Assembly (NCBI RefSeq): GCF_025821625.1
Contig: NZ_JACKSH010000101.1
Span: 1 to 64,000, forward strand
Length of the DNA: 64,000 nt
From: Mycolicibacterium pyrenivorans
GTDB taxonomy: Bacteria > Actinomycetota > Actinomycetes > Mycobacteriales > Mycobacteriaceae
Direction of reading: 5' to 3'
Of the stretch, positions 31,373-44,177 are shown piece by piece; the first letter of the stretch is position 1; each line of letters opens with the position of its first letter. The notes beneath the pieces were generated by a model. It was not told the DNA's origin. It worked only from the letters and a program-made list of their open reading frames with translations, and made no database searches. The position numbers were made by a program, and so were the translations under genes.

Positions 31373-31951
31373 GTGCCCAAACCCAGTCTGCGAGAGGCGC
31401 TTCTGGACGCCGGCTTCGACCAGCTGCACGCCGGTGGCTATGCGGCCACCGGCGTCGCGGCGATCGCGGCAGCCGCCCACGCGCCAAAAGGATCCTTCTA
31501 CAACCACTTCCACAGCAAGGAGGCACTGGCCGTCGAGGCGCTCGGCCGGTACGCCAAGAGTCGCCGGCTCGACCTGCTCACCCAACCCGGCGTGTCTGCG
31601 CTGCAGCGCATCCACAACCACCTCGACCATCTGCGCTCCGACCTCGCCGCCCATGGCTTCCGCCGGGGTTGCATGTTCGGCAACTTCGCCGCCGAGTCAC
31701 CCGCGGGCGCACCCGAGGTCACCGCGGCCGTGTCCGCCGCGCTGGACCGGTGGCGCACGACGCTCGCCGGCACCATCCGGGACGGGCAGCAGGCCGGTGA
31801 GATCGCGGGTGACGTCGACGCCGACGCCGCAGCCCAGCTGATCGTCGACGCGTGGGAGGGTGCCGCGTTGCGGGCGAAGGCCGTTGGCAGCAGCACGCCG
31901 ATCGACAACGTCACCGGGCTCGTCTTCGACCGCCTCCTGTCGGTGCGGTAG
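31373..31951 (+). CDS. TetR/AcrR-family transcriptional regulator
   Basis: A 192-aa regulator. The N-terminal TetR HTH is LREALLDAGFDQLHAGGYAATGVAAIAAAAHAPKGSFYNHFHSKEAL; the C-terminal domain (GFRRGCMFGNFAAESPAGAPEV) is of the YxaF/LmrA-like group. The start is GTG 31373. It probably controls the hypothetical gene just upstream (9-bp gap). Confidence 0.9.
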   Translation: MPKPSLREALLDAGFDQLHAGGYAATGVAAIAAAAHAPKGSFYNHFHSKEALAVEALGRYAKSRRLDLLTQPGVSALQRIHNHLDHLRSDLAAHGFRRGCMFGNFAAESPAGAPEVTAAVSAALDRWRTTLAGTIRDGQQAGEIAGDVDADAAAQLIVDAWEGAALRAKAVGSSTPIDNVTGLVFDRLLSVR

Positions 31952-31965
31952 GCGACGATGGCGTG

Positions 31966-33204
31966 ATGGCCTCGTCTTCTCGCACGGCGACAGCGACGCT
32001 GACCGCCGCCCAGGCGCGGCGGGTGGCCGTCGCGGCCCAGGGTTTCCACGAAACCAAGCCGTCCGGACCCGTCACGCGCGCGCATCTGAAGCGTCTGGTC
32101 GCGCGGTTACAGGTGCTGCAGCTCGACTCGGTGTCGGTGGCGGTGCGTGCCCACTACGCACCGGTGTTCAGCAGGCTCGGCCCCTATGACCGAGACATCC
32201 TGGACCGGGCGGCGTGGAGTCACTCGGCGCGATCGCCGCGGCTGCTGGTGGAGTACTGGGCGCACGAGGCGGCGCTGATGGCGGTTGACGACTGGCCGTT
32301 GCTGCGCTGGCGGATGCGCGAATACCGGCACGGCCGGTGGGGCACCGAGATCGTGAAGAAGAATGCGAAGCTCGCCGACGACATCGTGGCCGCGGTGGCC
32401 GCATTGGGCCCGGCGACCGCCGGTCAGATCGAGGCCTACCTCGAGTCGGAGCCGCGGGGCCGCAAGGGGCCGTGGTGGGACCGCAGCGACACCAAGTGGG
32501 TGGCGGAGGCGCTGTGGTCGTCCGGGGTGCTGACGACGGCCACCCGGGTCGGGTTCGCGCGCCACTACGACCTCACCGACCGGGTGCTGCCCGCCGAGGT
32601 GGTGGGACGGGACGTCGGCGAGGCCGACGCCATCCGCGAGCTCACGCTGCGGGCGGCCACCGCGCTGGGCGTCGGCACCGAGGCCGACATCCGTGATTAC
32701 TTCCGGCTGGGCGCGCGGCAGGTGAAGCCGGCGATCGCCGACCTGCTGTCGGCCGGTGAACTCGAGCGCGTGGACATCGAGGGCTGGAGCGCACCGGCAT
32801 ACCTGCGAGGGGGCCGGATCGTGCCGCGCCGGGACCGGGGTACGGCGCTGCTGTGTCCGTTCGACCCGCTGATCTTCTTCCGGCCCAGGGTCGAGCGGCT
32901 GTTCGGCGGCTACCACTACCGCATCGAGATCTACACCCCTGCGCAGAAGCGGCAATTCGGCTACTACGTGTGGCCGTTCCTGCTCGACGGGCACCTGGTG
33001 GGCCGCGTCGACCTCAAGGCCGACCGGGTCACCAACACGTTGCACGTCGTCGGTGCGTTCGCCGAGGACGGGCGGGAGCCTTCGCAGGTGACGGCCGCCC
33101 TGGCGGCGGAACTGCGCTCGATGGCCGGATGGCTCGGCCTCGACGATGTCCGCGTCGGCGAGCGCGGGGACCTCGTCACCGCGTTGCGTCGCGCACTGCG
33201 GTAG
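31966..33204 (+). CDS. Winged-helix DNA glycosylase-like protein (YcaQ/HTH_42 family)
   Basis: A 412-aa protein of the HTH_42/YcaQ family, whose E. coli member unhooks DNA interstrand crosslinks. It shows LTAAQARRVAVAAQGF and LQLDSVSVAVRAHYAPVFSRLGPY, EYWAHEAALMAVDDWPLLRWRM, the winged-helix repeats and FDPLIFFRPRVERLFGGYHYRIEIY near the end. ATG 31966 starts just after the TetR gene. Glycosylase activity is inferred from the family. Confidence 0.85.
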   Translation: MASSSRTATATLTAAQARRVAVAAQGFHETKPSGPVTRAHLKRLVARLQVLQLDSVSVAVRAHYAPVFSRLGPYDRDILDRAAWSHSARSPRLLVEYWAHEAALMAVDDWPLLRWRMREYRHGRWGTEIVKKNAKLADDIVAAVAALGPATAGQIEAYLESEPRGRKGPWWDRSDTKWVAEALWSSGVLTTATRVGFARHYDLTDRVLPAEVVGRDVGEADAIRELTLRAATALGVGTEADIRDYFRLGARQVKPAIADLLSAGELERVDIEGWSAPAYLRGGRIVPRRDRGTALLCPFDPLIFFRPRVERLFGGYHYRIEIYTPAQKRQFGYYVWPFLLDGHLVGRVDLKADRVTNTLHVVGAFAEDGREPSQVTAALAAELRSMAGWLGLDDVRVGERGDLVTALRRALR

Positions 33205-33247
33205 TGGTCGGGATGCTTTCGGCGGCGCGGCAAGGCACACTGCGGAG

Positions 33248-33632
33248 GTGGCCTGGTGGCACCAGACGGACCAGTTCGATTGGTTCAGCAGCTATTTGCG
33301 CGACCGTGGACTCCAGCGGCAGCTCACCACGGTTCCCCGGGACTCTTCGGGCGTCCAACTGAACGTGACGATGGTCGACCTCGACAGGTTCAAGAACCTC
33401 AACGACACGATGGGCATGCGCAGGTGATCAGGCGCTGGTCCCCGTCGGTGCCATGCTTGCGCAGGCATGCGGCCCGGGCGCGGCCGTCGCTCCCGGCGCC
33501 GTGGTGCCGCATCCCGAGTTCGTCGACACGCTCATCCGGTCAGCGGATGCGGCGATGTACGAGGCGAAGAGCCGGCGGAAACCGGATCCAGCACCGGCAT
33601 CTCGACCAACTAGGTGCGTAACTGCACGTTAG
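33248..33632 (+). pseudogene. Decayed GGDEF-domain (diguanylate cyclase) gene
   Basis: GTG 33248 begins AWWHQTDQFDWFSSYLRDRG, the usual start of a mycobacterial GGDEF protein. It is soon followed by MVDLDRFKNLNDTMGM and then a stop. In another frame the homology resumes with AGDQALVPVGAMLAQACG and later FVDTLIRSADAAMYEAKS. So the gene has a frameshift near 33418 and has lost the middle of the N-terminal region and the GGDEF core. No functional product is expected. Confidence 0.8.
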
Positions 33633-33635
33633 GCT
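33630..33635 (+). promoter_or_regulatory. Putative -10 box (leaderless) of thyX
   Basis: TAGGCT is six bases before GTG 33642, within the tail of the GGDEF pseudogene. Confidence 0.5.
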
Positions 33636-33641
33636 CACCGC

Positions 33642-34406
33642 GTGGCCGAGATCGCGCCGCTGCGTGTGCAGCTGATCGCCAAGACCGAGTTCGCGGTGCC
33701 CCCGGACGTGCCGTGGAGCACCGACGCGGACGGAGGCGCCGCGCTGGTCGAGTTCGCCGGCCGCGCGTGCTACCAGAGCTGGTCGAAGCCCAATCCGCGC
33801 ACGGCGACCAACGCGTCCTATGTCCGGCACATCATCGACGTCGGGCACTTCTCGGTGCTCGAACACGCCTCGGTGTCGTTCTACATCACGGGCGTCTCCC
33901 GCTCGTGCACCCATGAACTGATCCGGCATCGGCACTTCTCCTACTCGCAGCTGTCCCAGCGTTACGTGCCCGAGCAGGATTCGCAGGTGGTGGCGCCGCC
34001 GGGCATCGAGGACGATCCGGAGCTGCAGGAGATCTTCATCGCGGCCGCCGACGCCGGACGCGCCGCCTACACCGAGTTGCTGAGCAAGCTCGAGGCCAAG
34101 TTCATCGGCGATCAGCCCGCGGGAAGCTCTGCGGTGTTGCGGCGCAAGCAGGCGCGCCAGGCCGCCCGCGCGGTACTGCCCAACGCCACCGAGACCCGGA
34201 TCGTCGTCACCGGGAACTACCGGGCGTGGCGGCACTTCATCGCGATGAGGGCCAGTGAGCACGCCGACGTGGAGATTCGCCGGTTGGCGATCGAGTGTCT
34301 GCGTCAACTCGTCGACGTCGCCCCGGCCGTGTTCTCCGACTTCGAGATCGGCGTGCTCGCCGACGGCACAGAGGTCGCGACCAGCCCGCTGGCAACCGAG
34401 GTCTGA
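33642..34406 (+). CDS. thyX: Flavin-dependent thymidylate synthase
   Basis: FAD/NADPH-dependent dTMP synthesis that yields tetrahydrofolate directly, unlike ThyA. The 254-aa protein has the ThyX motif in [14 protein letters not shown] (RHRxxSxxxxSxR), [27 protein letters not shown] and the C-terminal [14 protein letters not shown]. It starts an operon-like series thyX-dapA-rnj, as in M. tuberculosis Rv2754c-Rv2752c. Confidence 0.97.
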   Translation: MAEIAPLRVQLIAKTEFAVPPDVPWSTDADGGAALVEFAGRACYQSWSKPNPRTATNASYVRHIIDVGHFSVLEHASVSFYITGVSRSCTHELIRHRHFSYSQLSQRYVPEQDSQVVAPPGIEDDPELQEIFIAAADAGRAAYTELLSKLEAKFIGDQPAGSSAVLRRKQARQAARAVLPNATETRIVVTGNYRAWRHFIAMRASEHADVEIRRLAIECLRQLVDVAPAVFSDFEIGVLADGTEVATSPLATEV

Positions 34407-35371
<965 letters not shown>

Positions 35372-35372
<1 letters not shown>

Positions 35373-37048
35373 TGGATTCCGAACTCACCGCGCCGAGGCC
35401 ACTGACCCCGGGAGGTCTGCGGGTGACCGCGCTGGGCGGGATCAATGAAATCGGCCGCAACATGACCGTTTTCGAGCATCTGGGCCGACTGCTCATCGTG
35501 GATTGCGGCGTGTTGTTCCCCACGCACGACGAACCCGGCGTCGACCTGATCCTTCCCGACCTGCGCCACATCGAGCACCGGCTCGACGACGTCGAGGCCC
35601 TCGTCGTGACCCACGCCCACGAAGACCACATCGGCGCGATCCCGTTCCTGCTCAAGCTGCGCTCCGACATCCCGATCGTCGGTTCGAAGTTCACCATCGC
35701 GCTGATCAAGGAGAAGTGCCGGGAGCACCGCATCAAACCGGTCTTCATCGAGGTGACCGAGGGTGGGCGATCCACCCACGGGGTGTTCGAATGCCAGTAC
35801 TTCGCCGTCAACCACTCCATTCCCGGGTGCCTGGCCATCGGCATCCACACCGGCGCGGGCACCGTGCTGCACACCGGTGACATCAAGCTCGACCAGCTTC
35901 CGCTCGACGGCAGGCCCACCGACCTGCCCGGCATGTCGCGACTCGGCGATGCCGGGGTGGACCTCTTCCTCTGCGATTCGACGAACTCGGAGATCCCCGG
36001 TGTCGGCCCGTCGGAGAGCGAGGTCGGTCCGGCGCTGCACCGCTTGATGCGCGGCGCCGAAGGCCGGGTCATCGTGGCGTGCTTCGCATCGAATGTCGAT
36101 CGCGTGCAACAGATCATCGACGCCGCGGTGGCGCTGGGCAGGCAGGTGGCCTTCGTCGGCCGGTCGATGGTGCGCAACATGGGCATCGCCCGCGACCTCG
36201 GCTACATCAAGGTCGCCGACGAGGACGTTCTCGAGATCGCCGCCGCGGAGATGATGCCGGCCGACCGCGTGGTGCTGATCACCACCGGGACCCAGGGCGA
36301 GCCGATGGCCGCGTTGTCGCGGATGTCGCGCGGCGAGCACCGCAGCATCACGCTGACCGCGGGCGACCTCATCATCCTGTCCTCGTCGCTGATCCCGGGC
36401 AACGAGGAGGCGGTGTTCGGCGTGATGGACGCGCTGGCCAAGATCGGCGCCCGCGTTGTCACCAACCAGCATGCGCGCGTGCATGTTTCGGGCCATGCTT
36501 ACGCCGGCGAGCTGCTGTTCCTCTACAACGGCGTGCGGCCGCGCAACGTGATGCCGGTGCACGGCACGTGGCGGATGATGCGCGCCAACGCCGCGCTGGC
36601 CGCCAGCACCGGGGTGCCCGAGGAGAACATCGTGCTGGCCGAGAACGGTGTCAGCGTCGATCTGGTGTCCGGGCAGGCGCGCATCGCAGGGGCGGTGACC
36701 GTCGGAAAGATGTTCGTCGACGGACTGGTCACCGGTGATGTCGGCGATGCCACGCTGGGCGAAAGGCTCATCCTGTCTTCGGGTTTCATCGCGGTGACGG
36801 TCGTGGTTCGTCGCGGCACCGGCAAGCCGGCAGGCCCGGCGCATCTGCACGCCCGGGGGTTCTCCGAGGACCCGAAGGCGCTGGAGCCCGCGGCCGCGAA
36901 GGTCGAGGCGGAGTTGGACAAACTCGCCTCCCAGAACATCACCGACCCGACGCGCATCGCGCAGGCCGTCCGCCGTGCGGTCGGCAAGTGGGTGGGGGAG
37001 TCCTACCGCAGGCAGCCGATGATCGTGCCGACGGTCATCGAGATCTAG
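35372..37048 (+). CDS. rnj: Ribonuclease J
   Basis: Dual endo- and 5'-3' exoribonuclease for rRNA and mRNA processing. The 558-aa protein has the MBL core HAHEDHIGAIPFLL, the beta-CASP region (FASNVDRVQQIIDAA, TTGTQGEPMAALSRM, LISSSLIPGNE-type segment) and a C-terminal domain. GTG 35372 shares a base with the dapA stop. Its stop overlaps the convergent response-regulator stop by four bases. Confidence 0.96.
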
Positions 37049-37713
37049 TTCTTGCGGGCCTCGAGCCGGTAGCCGACGCCCCGTAGCGCGACGAACCAGT
37101 TGGCGCCCAGCTTGCGTCGCAGATACCGGACGTACTGGTCGACGACGTTGGAATCCGAGTCCCGATCGTGGCCCCATACGTGCCGGTGCAGCTGTTCGCG
37201 GGTGAGAACCTGGCCGGGGTGCCGCATGAACGTCTCGGCCAGCGCGCATTCGCGCGCCGACAGATCCACCGCATAATCGCCGATGTGCGCGCGCCCCGTG
37301 CGCAGATTCAGCTTCAGGCCCCCACACGAGATCGTGGTCCGCTGGGCGGACCGGGTGGCGCCGAGTCGTCCCTGCACCGTCGACAACAGTTCGTCGGAGG
37401 CGAACGGCTTGGCGATGCAGTCGTCCGCGCCGCCCTTGAACCACGCCGCGGTCCTGGCGCGGCCGGCACGCGGGGTGAGCACCACCACCGGAAGGGCGCG
37501 GCCCTCGGCCCGTAGCCGGCGCAGCACCTCGGCGGCGCCGAGTCCGGGGAGCCCCGCGGCGAGAACCATCAGGTCGAAGTTGCCGCTGCGGGCAATCGAG
37601 TAGGCCGACGTGCCGTCGGCGACCACCCGAACCGTGAACCCGTTGGCGAACAACGTTCTCTGCATCATGGACGACAGTCGAGGGTCGTTCTCGGCAATCA
37701 GGATCGCGGGCAT
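37045..37713 (-). CDS. Orphan OmpR-family response regulator lacking the phospho-acceptor Asp
   Basis: A 222-aa protein: receiver domain (residues ~1-115) and C-terminal winged helix (LSARECALAETFMRHPGQVLTREQLHRHVWG; VRYLRRKLGANWFVALRGVGYRLE). The acidic pocket is E8-N-D10, and the conserved Lys is present in DDCIAKPFAS. Where LDLMLPG is expected the sequence reads LAAGLPG, so Ala52 replaces the phosphorylated Asp. No sensor kinase is adjacent. It likely works without phosphorylation. ATG 37713 (MPAILIAENDP) was chosen. Confidence 0.85.
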   Translation of the reverse strand: MPAILIAENDPRLSSMMQRTLFANGFTVRVVADGTSAYSIARSGNFDLMVLAAGLPGLGAAEVLRRLRAEGRALPVVVLTPRAGRARTAAWFKGGADDCIAKPFASDELLSTVQGRLGATRSAQRTTISCGGLKLNLRTGRAHIGDYAVDLSARECALAETFMRHPGQVLTREQLHRHVWGHDRDSDSNVVDQYVRYLRRKLGANWFVALRGVGYRLEARKN

Positions 37714-37797
37714 GGTCCAAGTGTCGCGGGTGGCCGGTCCCGTCGTTAGGGCCACAGGTCGCGCGCCCGCGAGGCCGAAGGTCCTGCGCGGCCCATC

Positions 37798-38673
37798 TCA
37801 GCGCTCGGCAAACACCGTCCACTCGATGGGGGAGGCGGACAGGGCCCGACCGGTGGGACGGATGTAGGTGTCGCGGAAGTAGCTCGGTCCGGCTTGCTCG
37901 ACGAGCCGCCAGTCGTGGTCGGCCAGCACTTCGCCGACCTGCTCGGGCACCAGCCCCGACTTCCACAGCTGGCTGCGCTGCCGGAACCGGCGGTAGACCG
38001 CCTCGGCGCCGTAGCGCTGGGTGCCGTCGATGAAGTCCTGGCGGATGTAGGTGAAGATGAGCCTGCTGCCGGGGGCGGCACTGCTGAGTTGCCCGAGCGT
38101 CGCGCTGACGGCCTCCGGAGCGAGGTACTGGGTGACGCCCTCCCAGATGAAGAAGGTGCGGCCGGCGGCGCGGTAACCGTGCGCCTCGAGGGCCGGCATA
38201 AGCTCGTCGCGTTCGAAGTCGACCGGGACCAGATGGACCGATGCGGGCGCACTGCCGAGCGCCCGTTGCACGACAGCGGCTTTGCGGTCGATGTTGACCG
38301 GCAGGTCGACCTCGAACACCGGCAGGTCGCTGTGGCGGGCGATCCGGTAGGCGCGGGTGTCCAGGCCTGCGCCCAGCACGACGACGGTGTCGAACTCGTT
38401 GACCGGGTCGGAGAGCCGCTCGTCGATGTAGCGCTTCCGGCAGGCGATACTGGCCCACAACCCGGGTCCGGACCGGTCCGAGGCCGCCACCGCCGCCCGC
38501 CGCAGCGCATCGACGCGGCTCAGGCCGACCAGCATCCGCATTCGCGTCGGAAGGAACGACGCCGCGAGATCGTCGTCGACGAGGCGGCGATCCGGCCGCT
38601 CGTGGTGCTCGAGGGCCGACAGCACGATGGGTCCGAAGGCTGTCTGCGCCGCCGGATTCCTGGGCTGTGTCAT
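37798..38673 (-). CDS. Class I SAM-dependent methyltransferase (TIGR00027/LCM-like family)
   Basis: A 291-aa protein of the large mycobacterial putative O-methyltransferase family related to leucine carboxyl methyltransferases: RKRYIDERLSD, motif I TVVVLGAGLDTRAYRI, FEVDLPVNIDRKAAV, FIWEGVTQYLAPEAVSATL. It corresponds to Rv2751. The substrate is unknown. The start is ATG 38673. Confidence 0.88.
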   Translation of the reverse strand: MTQPRNPAAQTAFGPIVLSALEHHERPDRRLVDDDLAASFLPTRMRMLVGLSRVDALRRAAVAASDRSGPGLWASIACRKRYIDERLSDPVNEFDTVVVLGAGLDTRAYRIARHSDLPVFEVDLPVNIDRKAAVVQRALGSAPASVHLVPVDFERDELMPALEAHGYRAAGRTFFIWEGVTQYLAPEAVSATLGQLSSAAPGSRLIFTYIRQDFIDGTQRYGAEAVYRRFRQRSQLWKSGLVPEQVGEVLADHDWRLVEQAGPSYFRDTYIRPTGRALSASPIEWTVFAER

Positions 38674-38692
38674 TGGTTCGACGTCATTGTTC

Positions 38693-39511
38693 TCAACGCT
38701 TGTTCACGTATCCCGCGTCGACGGGCAGCGTGACGCCGGTGACGTAGCGGGCGGCGTCTGACACCAGCCAGAACACCGCGTTGGCGATGTCCTCGGGCTC
38801 CAGTGCCTGCACCGGCAGCGCGTTGCCCATGTCGGGGCCGCCCTCGCTCTCCTGCGCCATCCCTTCCAGCCAGGACCGGGTGAAGTCGTTGTCGATCATC
38901 GGGGTGTTCACGCCGGCCGGGTGGACCGAGTTGACCCGAATACTGTACTGGGCAAGGAAATTCGCGTACACCCGCATGATGCCGACCATGCCGTGCTTGG
39001 CGGCGGCGTAGCCGACGGATCCGCCGACGGGAGCTCCGAGCCCGACCAGGCCGGCGACCGAGCTGATCAACACGATGGAGCCGCCGTTGCCGAACTTGAC
39101 CATCGGCTTCATCGCGACGTCGACGGTGTTGTAGACGCCGGTGAGGTTCACGTCGATGACGTCCTGCCACGCGCCGGCGGCCGCCATCGGTGCGATCCCC
39201 GCGTTGGCCACCACGATGTCGAGGCGGTCTCCGAGTTTCTCGGTGCCCTCCCGCAGCGCGGCCTTCACCGCGTCGCGGTCCCGGACGTCGGCTTGGTAGG
39301 CCACGATGCGTGCCCCCGTCTCCTCGACGAGTTTGACGGTGGCGGCCAGATCGTCGGGGGTGGCCAGGGGGTAGGGCACCGAGTCGATCTGATCGCACAG
39401 ATCGAGGGCGATGATGTCGGCCCCCTCGGAGGCCAGCTTGACCGCGTGCGCGCGGCCCTGCCCCCGAGCGGCTCCGGTGATGAATGCGACCTTGCCGGTG
39501 AGCTCACCCAT
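38693..39511 (-). CDS. Mycofactocin-coupled SDR family oxidoreductase
   Basis: A 272-aa short-chain dehydrogenase. It shows [41 protein letters not shown] (the insertion that marks the mycofactocin-associated SDR subfamily with a non-exchanged NAD cofactor), NAGIAPM, catalytic Ser-Tyr-Lys in ISSVAG and GYAAAKHGM, and PVDAGYVNK at the C-terminus. Rv2750 counterpart. Substrate alcohol unknown; the mycofactocin link is by family only. Confidence 0.9.
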   Translation of the reverse strand: MGELTGKVAFITGAARGQGRAHAVKLASEGADIIALDLCDQIDSVPYPLATPDDLAATVKLVEETGARIVAYQADVRDRDAVKAALREGTEKLGDRLDIVVANAGIAPMAAAGAWQDVIDVNLTGVYNTVDVAMKPMVKFGNGGSIVLISSVAGLVGLGAPVGGSVGYAAAKHGMVGIMRVYANFLAQYSIRVNSVHPAGVNTPMIDNDFTRSWLEGMAQESEGGPDMGNALPVQALEPEDIANAVFWLVSDAARYVTGVTLPVDAGYVNKR

Positions 39512-39522
39512 GACTGCGCAGA

Positions 39523-39837
39523 CTACGGCCGCAGCCGGCCCTTGGCCGGATCCCCCGCCACAACCGGCTGCAGCATCTTGATGTCGGGCGCGCCGTCGAG
39601 GTGCTCGCCGATGGTGCCGAACAGCGTCGCCACCGCAGGGGCGGTGCTGTGTGCCTGCAGCGCGTCGCCGTCGGCCCACTGCTCGACGAAGACGAAGGTG
39701 CCTTCCGATTCGTGCAGCGAGTACAGGTCGCACCCGGGCTCGCTGTGCACCGCTTCGATCGCCTGCTTACACGCGTCCCGAACGGCGTCCACGGACTCGG
39801 GCTTGGCGGTCATGGTGGCGATGACGGTAATCGGCAT
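39523..39837 (-). CDS. Antibiotic biosynthesis monooxygenase (ABM) domain protein
   Basis: A 104-aa ferredoxin-like ABM-fold protein: [47 protein letters not shown] and the [15 protein letters not shown]-terminus, similar to putative quinol monooxygenases such as YgiN. It corresponds to Rv2749. It precedes the SDR gene on the same strand (11-bp gap) and is likely co-transcribed with it. Confidence 0.85.
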   Translation of the reverse strand: MPITVIATMTAKPESVDAVRDACKQAIEAVHSEPGCDLYSLHESEGTFVFVEQWADGDALQAHSTAPAVATLFGTIGEHLDGAPDIKMLQPVVAGDPAKGRLRP

Positions 39838-40017
39838 GGGGGGCGTCTCCTCGATCTCGGCGCTGAGTTGGACAGGTGTCCACCCTATTACGGGGCCGCC
39901 CGGATCGGGCAGCGGCATCGGCCGGGATGGCGCTGTCCTGGGCTTTCGGGGGCCAGGGTGCAATCGACACCGATCTGTGGCCCGTGTGGCAGATGGTGCA
40001 TCTGAGGCGTTTGCGAC

Positions 40018-40023
40018 TAGTCT
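40018..40023 (+). promoter_or_regulatory. Putative -10 box (leaderless) of ftsK
   Basis: TAGTCT lies seven bases before ATG 40031, in the 193-bp gap shared with the divergent ABM gene. Confidence 0.5.
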
Positions 40024-40030
40024 TGTCGGC

Positions 40031-42565
<2,535 letters not shown>

Positions 42566-42579
42566 CGCCCCCGGCCTTC

Positions 42580-42640
42580 GCCGGAATTGCATTCCAGCAG
42601 GGAAATTCCGAGTGCGGGCCAGCCGGAATGCAATTCCGGC
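42580..42640. terminator. 16-bp perfect inverted repeat between convergent ftsK and argA
   Basis: Arms 42580-42595 and 42625-42640 are exact reverse complements (GCCGGAATTGCATTCC and its complement), separated by 29 bp; weaker pairing extends outward. It lies between two convergent stop codons and could form a bidirectional terminator hairpin, though there is no U-tract. It may alternatively belong to a dispersed repeat family. Confidence 0.55.
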
Positions 42641-42652
42641 GGGGGCAGGGAG

Positions 42653-43174
42653 TCAGAGGGTCAGCAGCATCCTGGTGTTGCCCAGGATGTTCGGCTTGAC
42701 GAAGGACAGGTCGAGGAACTCGGCGACACCTGTGTCGTACGAGCGGCGCATCTCCTCGTAGACCTCGGCGGTGACCGGGGTGCCCTCGATCTCCTTGAAA
42801 CCGTGGGCGCCGAAGAAGTCGACCTCGAAAGTCAGCACGAAGATGCGCTGCAGGTGCAGCTCGGTGGCGACGGCGAGCAACCGCTCGACGATGGCGTGGC
42901 CGACGCCGCGGCCGCGCACCTCGGGATGCACCGCCACCGTGCGCACCTCGCCCAGATCCGACCACAGCACGTGCAGCGCCCCACACCCGATCAGCTCGCC
43001 CTGCAGTTCGGCGACCCAGAACTCCTGCACCGATTCGTAGAGGTTGACCAGGTTCTTCTCCAGCAGGATCTTGCCGGCGTAGATGTCGACGAGCGATTTG
43101 ATGGCGGGGACGTCGGAGGTCCTGGCGCGCCGGATGGCGAGCGGGCCGACGCACTCCTCCGGGGCTGCGGTCAC
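42653..43174 (-). CDS. argA: Amino-acid N-acetyltransferase (GNAT; ArgA-like)
   Basis: A 173-aa stand-alone GNAT enzyme corresponding to Rv2747, shown to acetylate glutamate/glutamine in the arginine pathway despite lacking the kinase-like domain of E. coli ArgA. It has the acetyl-CoA loop VHPEVRGRGVGHAIVERLL, LIGCGALHVLWSDLGEVRTVAV and LTFEVDFFGAHGFKEIE. GTG 43174 (MTAAPEECVGP) was selected; GTGs a few bases upstream are possible. Confidence 0.9.
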   Translation of the reverse strand: MTAAPEECVGPLAIRRARTSDVPAIKSLVDIYAGKILLEKNLVNLYESVQEFWVAELQGELIGCGALHVLWSDLGEVRTVAVHPEVRGRGVGHAIVERLLAVATELHLQRIFVLTFEVDFFGAHGFKEIEGTPVTAEVYEEMRRSYDTGVAEFLDLSFVKPNILGNTRMLLTL

Positions 43175-43204
43175 ACACGGAAGAGTATCGGTTCCGGCAA
43201 CCAG

Positions 43205-43210
43205 TATTCT
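43205..43210 (+). promoter_or_regulatory. Putative -10 box of pgsA3
   Basis: TATTCT is a good TANNNT match. It abuts GTG 43211, so transcription would begin near GTG 43217, favouring the latter as a leaderless start. Confidence 0.45.
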
Positions 43211-43216
43211 GTGGCG

Positions 43217-43813
43217 GTGCCGGGCCAACCACATACCGATCCTGTGGTCCCGCGCGCTCGGGTGGCGAATCTCGCCAATGCCCTCACCGGTATCCGGTTC
43301 GTGTTGGTGCCGGTGTTCCTCGTCGTTCTGTTCGTCGGCGACGGCCACGAAACATATTGGCGGGTAGTCGCATTCATCGTTTTTGCGGTCGCCGTCATCA
43401 CCGATCACCTCGACGGGGCACTGGCCCGCAGCTACGGCATGGTGACCGAGTTCGGCACCCTTGCCGACCCGATCGCCGACAAGGCCCTCATCGGCGCCGC
43501 GCTCATCGGGCTGTCGCTCCTCGGTGACCTGCCGTGGTGGGTGACCGTGGTGATCCTGGTCCGCGAGGTCGGTGTGACGGTGTTGCGGCTGGCGGTGATG
43601 CGTCGCGGCATCATCCCCGCCAGCCGCGGCGGCAAGCTGAAGACCTTGGTCCAGGCCGTCGCGATCGGTTTGTTCGTGCTCCCCCTGTCCGACGGCTGGC
43701 TGACGGGCGCCTGGGTGATCATGCTGGTCGCGGTGCTGCTGACGGTCATCACCGGCGTGGATTACTTCGTGTCGGCGTTCCGGGATTCCCGTGGACGACC
43801 CGCTCGTCAGTGA
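43217..43813 (+). CDS. pgsA3: CDP-alcohol phosphatidyltransferase (PgsA3)
   Basis: Membrane enzyme joining CDP-diacylglycerol to an alcohol, annotated as phosphatidylglycerophosphate synthase (Rv2746c). The 198-aa protein has the full CDP-OH-P motif DHLDGALARSYGMVTEFGTL with ADPIADK, and about five transmembrane helices. I used GTG 43217 because of the adjoining -10 box; GTG 43211 is the alternative. The 3' end overlaps the CinA-like gene by 23 bases. Confidence 0.92.
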   Translation: MPGQPHTDPVVPRARVANLANALTGIRFVLVPVFLVVLFVGDGHETYWRVVAFIVFAVAVITDHLDGALARSYGMVTEFGTLADPIADKALIGAALIGLSLLGDLPWWVTVVILVREVGVTVLRLAVMRRGIIPASRGGKLKTLVQAVAIGLFVLPLSDGWLTGAWVIMLVAVLLTVITGVDYFVSAFRDSRGRPARQ

Positions 43814-44138
43814 CGACGCGCGCGCGCTGGTCGCGGATCTGACCGTGCGCGGGCAGACCGTCGCCACCGCCGAATCGCTGACCGCGGGCCTGCTGGCCGC
43901 CACGCTGGCCGTCGGCGCGAGACAGAGATGCGGCGCGACGTGGGGCGTCGGGCTGACCGGGGTGGCGGGCCCCGAGCCCCACGGCGGGCATCCCGTCGGC
44001 ACGGTGTTCCTCGGCGTGGCCGGACCGGTGGACACCGACGTGGTGCGGCTTGTTCTCGAGGGGACGCGCTGGGACATCCGGGTGTCGGCGGTGCACGCGG
44101 CGATCACCGGATTGCGCCGGTTCATCGGACAGCACTGA
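43791..44138 (+). CDS. CinA C-terminal (NMN deamidase-like) protein with internal deletion
   Basis: A 115-aa protein; CinA/PncC domains are usually ~155-165 aa. The start (LVADLTVRGQTVATAESLTAGLLAATL) and the end (ATWGVGLTGVAGPEPHGGHPVGTVFLGVA) both match well. The ~45 residues that normally lie between them, from the DVPGAS-type loop to the GAR segment, are absent: A40 joins directly to VGARQRCG. The frame is kept, so this is an in-frame deletion. Part of the active site is probably missing. It overlaps pgsA3 and precedes clgR. Confidence 0.8.
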   Translation: MDDPLVSDDARALVADLTVRGQTVATAESLTAGLLAATLAVGARQRCGATWGVGLTGVAGPEPHGGHPVGTVFLGVAGPVDTDVVRLVLEGTRWDIRVSAVHAAITGLRRFIGQH

Positions 44139-44177
44139 GCCACGCCGGGGCCGCGCCGGTATTGCGCGGCGCATTCG

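Noticed and set aside
33642..34406. thyX as redundant or broken because thyA is present
   Set aside because: Both are full-length with intact motifs, and carrying both is normal for mycobacteria.
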